Assembly (NCBI GenBank): GCA_005879255.1
Contig: VBKY01000348.1
Location: 1 to 8,097 of the forward strand
Source: Deltaproteobacteria bacterium
GTDB lineage: Bacteria; Desulfobacterota_B; Binatia; UBA9968
Length of the DNA: 8,097 nt
Reading direction: 5' to 3'
Positions 5,783-8,097 of the stretch are shown here, piece by piece. The notes beneath the pieces are model-generated. The model was not told the origin of the DNA. It made no database searches and worked only from the letters and a program-made list of their open reading frames with translations. Each line of letters begins with the position of its first letter. The stretch's first letter is position 1. The translations under genes were made by a program, and so were the position numbers.

Positions 5783-7507
5783 TTACGTCGGTTCGTTGAC
5801 TTGTTCAGATCGATCGGCCTTCTCGACGACGAGCATGATTTCGCTTGCATCTTCCGGCGTGGAGCTTAGGAGCTGCGCCTTGAATTGCACGTCGCGGGCA
5901 CCGCGCAGTGAACTTGCGCCGGCTTTGCGCTCGAACCAACCAGAGCTCATCACCCAAAGAACCGGAGCCCCGAGGCGGCGCGACTCGCGTTTCTGCGCGT
6001 ATTCGACGTTTAGCTCGTGCAGGCGAGCGTCCAACCCGTAAAGCAGACGCGACAGCGACTCTTGGCTTGGTCTCAATCCATCGAATTCGACCAAAAAAGC
6101 GTAGCGTGATTTTTCCATGTCGGCGAAAGCACGGAAATGTTGTACCGCAATCCCGGCGTCGCTCTGGGCCCGTTCCATTGCCTGCATCACCTGATCAACG
6201 TGCAGCTTCTCCCCGGTGATGTTGGTCACGTCGCGTCCTTTGCGAACGAATTCAATAAGCGGCGTTTGGTTGTAAAAACCGGCAACGCGAACCACGTCAT
6301 TGATATCGTAGCGGTAGAGTCCGCCGGGCGTGGTGAGAATAAGATAATAATGTTTTCCTTGCTCAAGGTCCGCGCAGGTAAGGATCGTCGGATTGGCGCT
6401 GCCGATGTCCGATTCAGGAATGAATTCGTAAAAGTTCTTGTCGACGGCGAGGATTCCGGCTGAGCCTACGTCGGAGACGGGGAGCGTCATCTGGGCTTCG
6501 CTCGCCATGTATCCCAGGTCGCGTACCGGCGTGCCGCCGGCGAACCAGCGGTCGAATTCCTTCAACCGAATAGCGACCGTGCCGCCTTTCCAGCAGCCGA
6601 TCAGTTGCAATCGCCGCCAATATTCCCTCGGACGCAGCGCGCCATGTTGGATCACGAAATTTTCCAGTTGCCGCGCGCGTGTGGGGTGCTTCGAAAGCCG
6701 GCGCACGAGCTCGGTGCGAAACTTTGCCGGCAAGTTCCAGTGTCCGGCGATGGCGCCGTCGCGGATATCTCTGACGATCTCGTTTTTATATCGGTCCGCG
6801 GTCTCGGCCAGGCGGAGAATCGTGCTTGGGTTGGGCGTGCCGAAAAAGGAGATCTCATGTTCGAGCGCTAAACGCATAATCAGGTAGTACTTCGCCTCAA
6901 AGTCTTTGATCTCGGAGACCGCATAGGGGACGACATAAGCGTTTTGAATCCACCGCGGGGTGCTCTGGTAGATCAATCCGGAAGCGGCGCCGAACGGAAT
7001 CGCTGCCGGAGTTCGGCCTTCGATCGCGGGGCTGACGACGCCGAGCAACTTGTCACTCAGAAAACCGGGATAGTCCAAGTAAGCGCGGTAATACCACAGG
7101 CGAGTCAGTTTTCTATGATTGCCCAGCGTAGTCTTAGTGACGGGAATCAGTTTCGGTTCGCCGGTGCTGCCGCTCGTCATGGTGAACATCAAGACCGGCT
7201 CTTCGGTCAGCTCGTTCGGCTCGCCATGCTTTGCTCGCTCTACATAGGGACGCAGCCGTTCGTAGTCACCGATCTCGACGTGACTACGGTAGTCATTGAG
7301 CGAGCGAATCCCATCAAAGCGATGGTCGCGACCGAAGCGCGTCCCTCGATTGCGGTTGAGAATGTCGAGGAGCAACTGATTTTGGATTTCCCGTGGCTTG
7401 GCGGTGAGCGCGTCCCAGCGAGCCCAGTGGCGCCGAGTGACAAGCGCCGCGGCTGTCGCGAGCAGGCTGTTAAAAGAAGGCCTTCGATGCTTCGACGGGC
7501 TCAGCAT
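5783..7507 (-). CDS. GH3-family acyl-adenylate/amidosynthetase-like protein (bacterial GH3)
   Basis: Seen: 574 codons, ATG to TAA. ATP/AMP-binding motif I is FTMTSGSTGEPK (about 108-119), motif II is LGYMASE (331-337) and motif III is YRYDINDVVRVAGF (398-411). GEKLHVDQV (432-440) leads into the C-terminal lid domain. These match the GH3 family within the ANL adenylating superfamily. Known: plant GH3 enzymes adenylate jasmonate or auxin and attach an amino acid; bacterial members are mostly uncharacterised. Start: only ATG 7507 is available, because no ATG or GTG follows in the N-terminal helix region. It lies in a dispersed repeat, so residues 1-10 (MLSPSKHRRP) are repeat-derived. An in-frame TGA lies five codons upstream. 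There is no good ribosome site before 7507. The substrate is not predictable. The gene is followed by bioB after about 120 bases. Confidence 0.87.
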   Translation of the reverse strand: MLSPSKHRRPSFNSLLATAAALVTRRHWARWDALTAKPREIQNQLLLDILNRNRGTRFGRDHRFDGIRSLNDYRSHVEIGDYERLRPYVERAKHGEPNELTEEPVLMFTMTSGSTGEPKLIPVTKTTLGNHRKLTRLWYYRAYLDYPGFLSDKLLGVVSPAIEGRTPAAIPFGAASGLIYQSTPRWIQNAYVVPYAVSEIKDFEAKYYLIMRLALEHEISFFGTPNPSTILRLAETADRYKNEIVRDIRDGAIAGHWNLPAKFRTELVRRLSKHPTRARQLENFVIQHGALRPREYWRRLQLIGCWKGGTVAIRLKEFDRWFAGGTPVRDLGYMASEAQMTLPVSDVGSAGILAVDKNFYEFIPESDIGSANPTILTCADLEQGKHYYLILTTPGGLYRYDINDVVRVAGFYNQTPLIEFVRKGRDVTNITGEKLHVDQVMQAMERAQSDAGIAVQHFRAFADMEKSRYAFLVEFDGLRPSQESLSRLLYGLDARLHELNVEYAQKRESRRLGAPVLWVMSSGWFERKAGASSLRGARDVQFKAQLLSSTPEDASEIMLVVEKADRSEQVNEPT

Positions 7508-7515
7508 GAACGGAA
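7485..7515. repeat. Dispersed 'TTCGACGGGCTCAGCATGAACGG' type element overlapping the GH3 start
   Basis: The element has a CTTCGACGGGCTCAG core with imperfect palindromic ends: CCTTCGATGC on the left and GCATGAACGG on the right (8 of 10 complementary). I recall this as a common dispersed intergenic repeat. When translated it yields the familiar spurious peptide MLS-x-SKH, which is what the GH3 frame begins with. Confidence 0.72.
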
Positions 7516-7519
7516 CTAA

Positions 7520-7555
7520 TCACCAGACTTTTAGTGTCCTGATCCAGAAGTTCAT
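7520..7555 (-). other. Eleven-codon leader frame with good ribosome site, upstream of GH3
   Basis: The minus strand has GGAG (7563-7566), 7 nt, then ATG at 7555 reading MNFWIRTLKVW and TGA. It is in frame with GH3, with four sense codons between its stop and ATG 7507. It may be a leader peptide, a relic of the original GH3 start, or chance. Its 5' part coincides with the left inverted repeat at 7529-7553. Confidence 0.3.
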
Positions 7556-7594
7556 TTAAAAACTCCAAACCATGGCAACAGGTGAAGCTGCACT

Positions 7595-7628
7595 CAAATC
7601 CCCCTGAATCCCCCTTTTTCAAAGGGGG
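7595..7628. repeat. Dispersed repeat with hairpin CCCCCTTT-TTC-AAAGGGGG
   Basis: AAATCCCCCTGAATCC is followed by a perfect 8-bp stem with a TTC loop (7610-7628). I recall this string as a very common intergenic repeat in many phyla. It sits between the enolase-like gene and GH3. On the minus strand the stem is not followed by a T-run, so terminator activity is doubtful. Confidence 0.68.
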
Positions 7629-7646
7629 AAGTTTTGCTCCAGGACT

Positions 7647-7684
7647 CTAACCTCTCTTTGCATAAGGGGAAGGGGAGATTTTTG
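7647..7684. repeat. Purine/pyrimidine-rich repeat-like stretch (CCTCTCTTTGC...GGGGAAGGGGAGA)
   Basis: A CCTCTCTTTGCATAAGGGG stretch followed by AAGGGGAGATTTTT resembles the 'CCCCTT..AAGGGG' class of dispersed intergenic repeats, continuing the repeat-filled spacer. No gene is supported here. Confidence 0.35.
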
Positions 7685-7750
7685 AGCGAAATGAGGGAGA
7701 ACGATGTCTCTCGAATTTCTGGGCCAGGTCACTAGAACACTCATCGAAGT

Positions 7751-8097
7751 TCAAAGTCTGAGCTCGATTTTTTCCGTGGCGAAGCGCTCCAGCGTTTCTT
7801 CCTTCACCGTGATGCTCAAGCCGCGGGTTTTCAGTAGCGGCGCGCGGCCGCCGAAGCCGAAGGCGACGTTTTCGAACGTGACATCCTCGGCGAGGAGCCA
7901 AGTGCCGAAGGAGCCTTCGGCGAAAGTTAGCTCGGGTAAATGGGCCGCAAAGATTCGACCCGCGGCCGAGAGAATGCCAGTCTCGCCGACCTGCGCGCCA
8001 ACTTGAATCTTGACGCCGGCCTCATGGGCAAGCTTGGCGATGGCCAGGCTGCCGCTGACGCCGCCGTTTTTCGACAGGCGAATATTAAAGAAGTCGC
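7751..8097 (-). CDS. Enolase-superfamily enzyme (muconate cycloisomerase/mandelate racemase-like), C-terminal fragment
   Basis: Seen: 114 complete codons ending in TGA at 7751; the frame is open to the right edge, so the N-terminal two-thirds are missing. The fragment begins DFFNIRLSKNGGVSGSLAIA, which matches the sixth barrel strand of muconate-lactonizing-type enzymes (x-K-NGG). The lysine before NGG is the probable second catalytic lysine. VGAQVGETGILSAAGR corresponds to the strand-8 region, and EGSFGTWLLAEDV resembles the family's ELFGPLLLTED block. A short capping-domain tail, RGLSITVKEETLERF, closes the protein. Known: the superfamily abstracts an alpha-proton of a carboxylate with Mg2+ and includes cycloisomerases, racemases, epimerases and dehydratases. 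Inferred: the subfamily and substrate cannot be settled without the upstream K-x-K motif and metal ligands. The downstream spacer of about 240 bases before GH3 is full of repeats, so co-transcription is uncertain. Confidence 0.8.
   Translation of the reverse strand, partial: DFFNIRLSKNGGVSGSLAIAKLAHEAGVKIQVGAQVGETGILSAAGRIFAAHLPELTFAEGSFGTWLLAEDVTFENVAFGFGGRAPLLKTRGLSITVKEETLERFATEKIELRL

Larger units (their letters stand above)
7529..7737. repeat. Possible MITE-like segment bounded by imperfect inverted repeats
   Basis: The left end (7529-7553, read on the minus strand) starts GAACTTCTGGATCAGG. The right end (7713-7737, plus strand) starts GAATTTCTGGGCCAGG. They match at 20 of 25 positions as an inverted repeat about 209 bases apart end to end. 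The segment fills most of the gap between the enolase-like gene and GH3. It has no coding capacity that I can support, and no clear target-site duplication was seen. Confidence 0.4.

Noticed and set aside
6944..7519. 191-codon plus-strand frame opposite GH3
   Set aside because: It is a shadow of the GH3 coding frame. It also ends inside the dispersed repeat and has no recognisable motif.
7610..7628. Rho-independent terminator at the CCCCCTTT/AAAGGGGG stem
   Set aside because: No T-run follows the stem on either strand, and the string matches a common dispersed repeat better.
7704..8006. 100-codon plus-strand frame at the right end
   Set aside because: It is opposite the enolase-superfamily fragment, which has clear family motifs on the minus strand.

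Overview
The window looks like ordinary, moderately high-GC bacterial chromosome, probably from an uncultured soil or sediment lineage. All six recognisable genes lie on the minus strand, so transcription runs from right to left. Every spacer carries short dispersed repeats: octamer arrays of the TGGAGTAT type, an ATTCCGGC hairpin, a 'TTCGACGGGCTCAG' element and a 'CCCCCTTT..AAAGGGGG' hairpin. From memory, this mix is common in Deltaproteobacteria/Desulfobacterota-like and related environmental genomes. That assignment is a recollection, not a search result, and should be held loosely.

Layout in transcription order (right to left): (1) the C-terminal third of an enolase-superfamily (muconate cycloisomerase/mandelate racemase-like) enzyme, entering from the right edge and ending at 7751; (2) a repeat-filled spacer, 7508-7750, bounded by an imperfect inverted repeat; (3) a bacterial GH3-family acyl-adenylating enzyme, 5783-7507, whose only usable start codon lies inside a dispersed repeat; (4) bioB, biotin synthase, 4701-5630. 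Its well-placed Shine-Dalgarno and ATG (5661) are out of frame with the rest of the protein, so the 5' end appears frameshifted; (5) a repeat-bearing spacer with a good candidate promoter; (6) hyuA (hydantoinase/oxoprolinase A subunit), 2312-4423; (7) a secreted NMT1/SsuA-type substrate-binding protein, 1155-2150; (8) hyuB (hydantoinase B subunit), 1-1029, running off the left edge.

The left half reads as one functional unit. HyuA and HyuB homologues normally form one ATP-dependent enzyme that hydrolyses or carboxylates a small cyclic amide or ketone. Here their genes are separated by a periplasmic binding protein that could capture the substrate. No permease or ATPase is visible. The binding-protein gene is flanked on both sides by the same kind of block: a forward TGGAGTNY octamer array followed by a reverse-complement array. 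The block therefore occurs twice in direct orientation around that one gene. This is the most distinctive structure in the window. bioB and the GH3 gene look like an unrelated neighbourhood, and I saw no other biotin gene. I found no tRNA, rRNA, CRISPR array, transposase or clearly novel defence or biosynthetic system.
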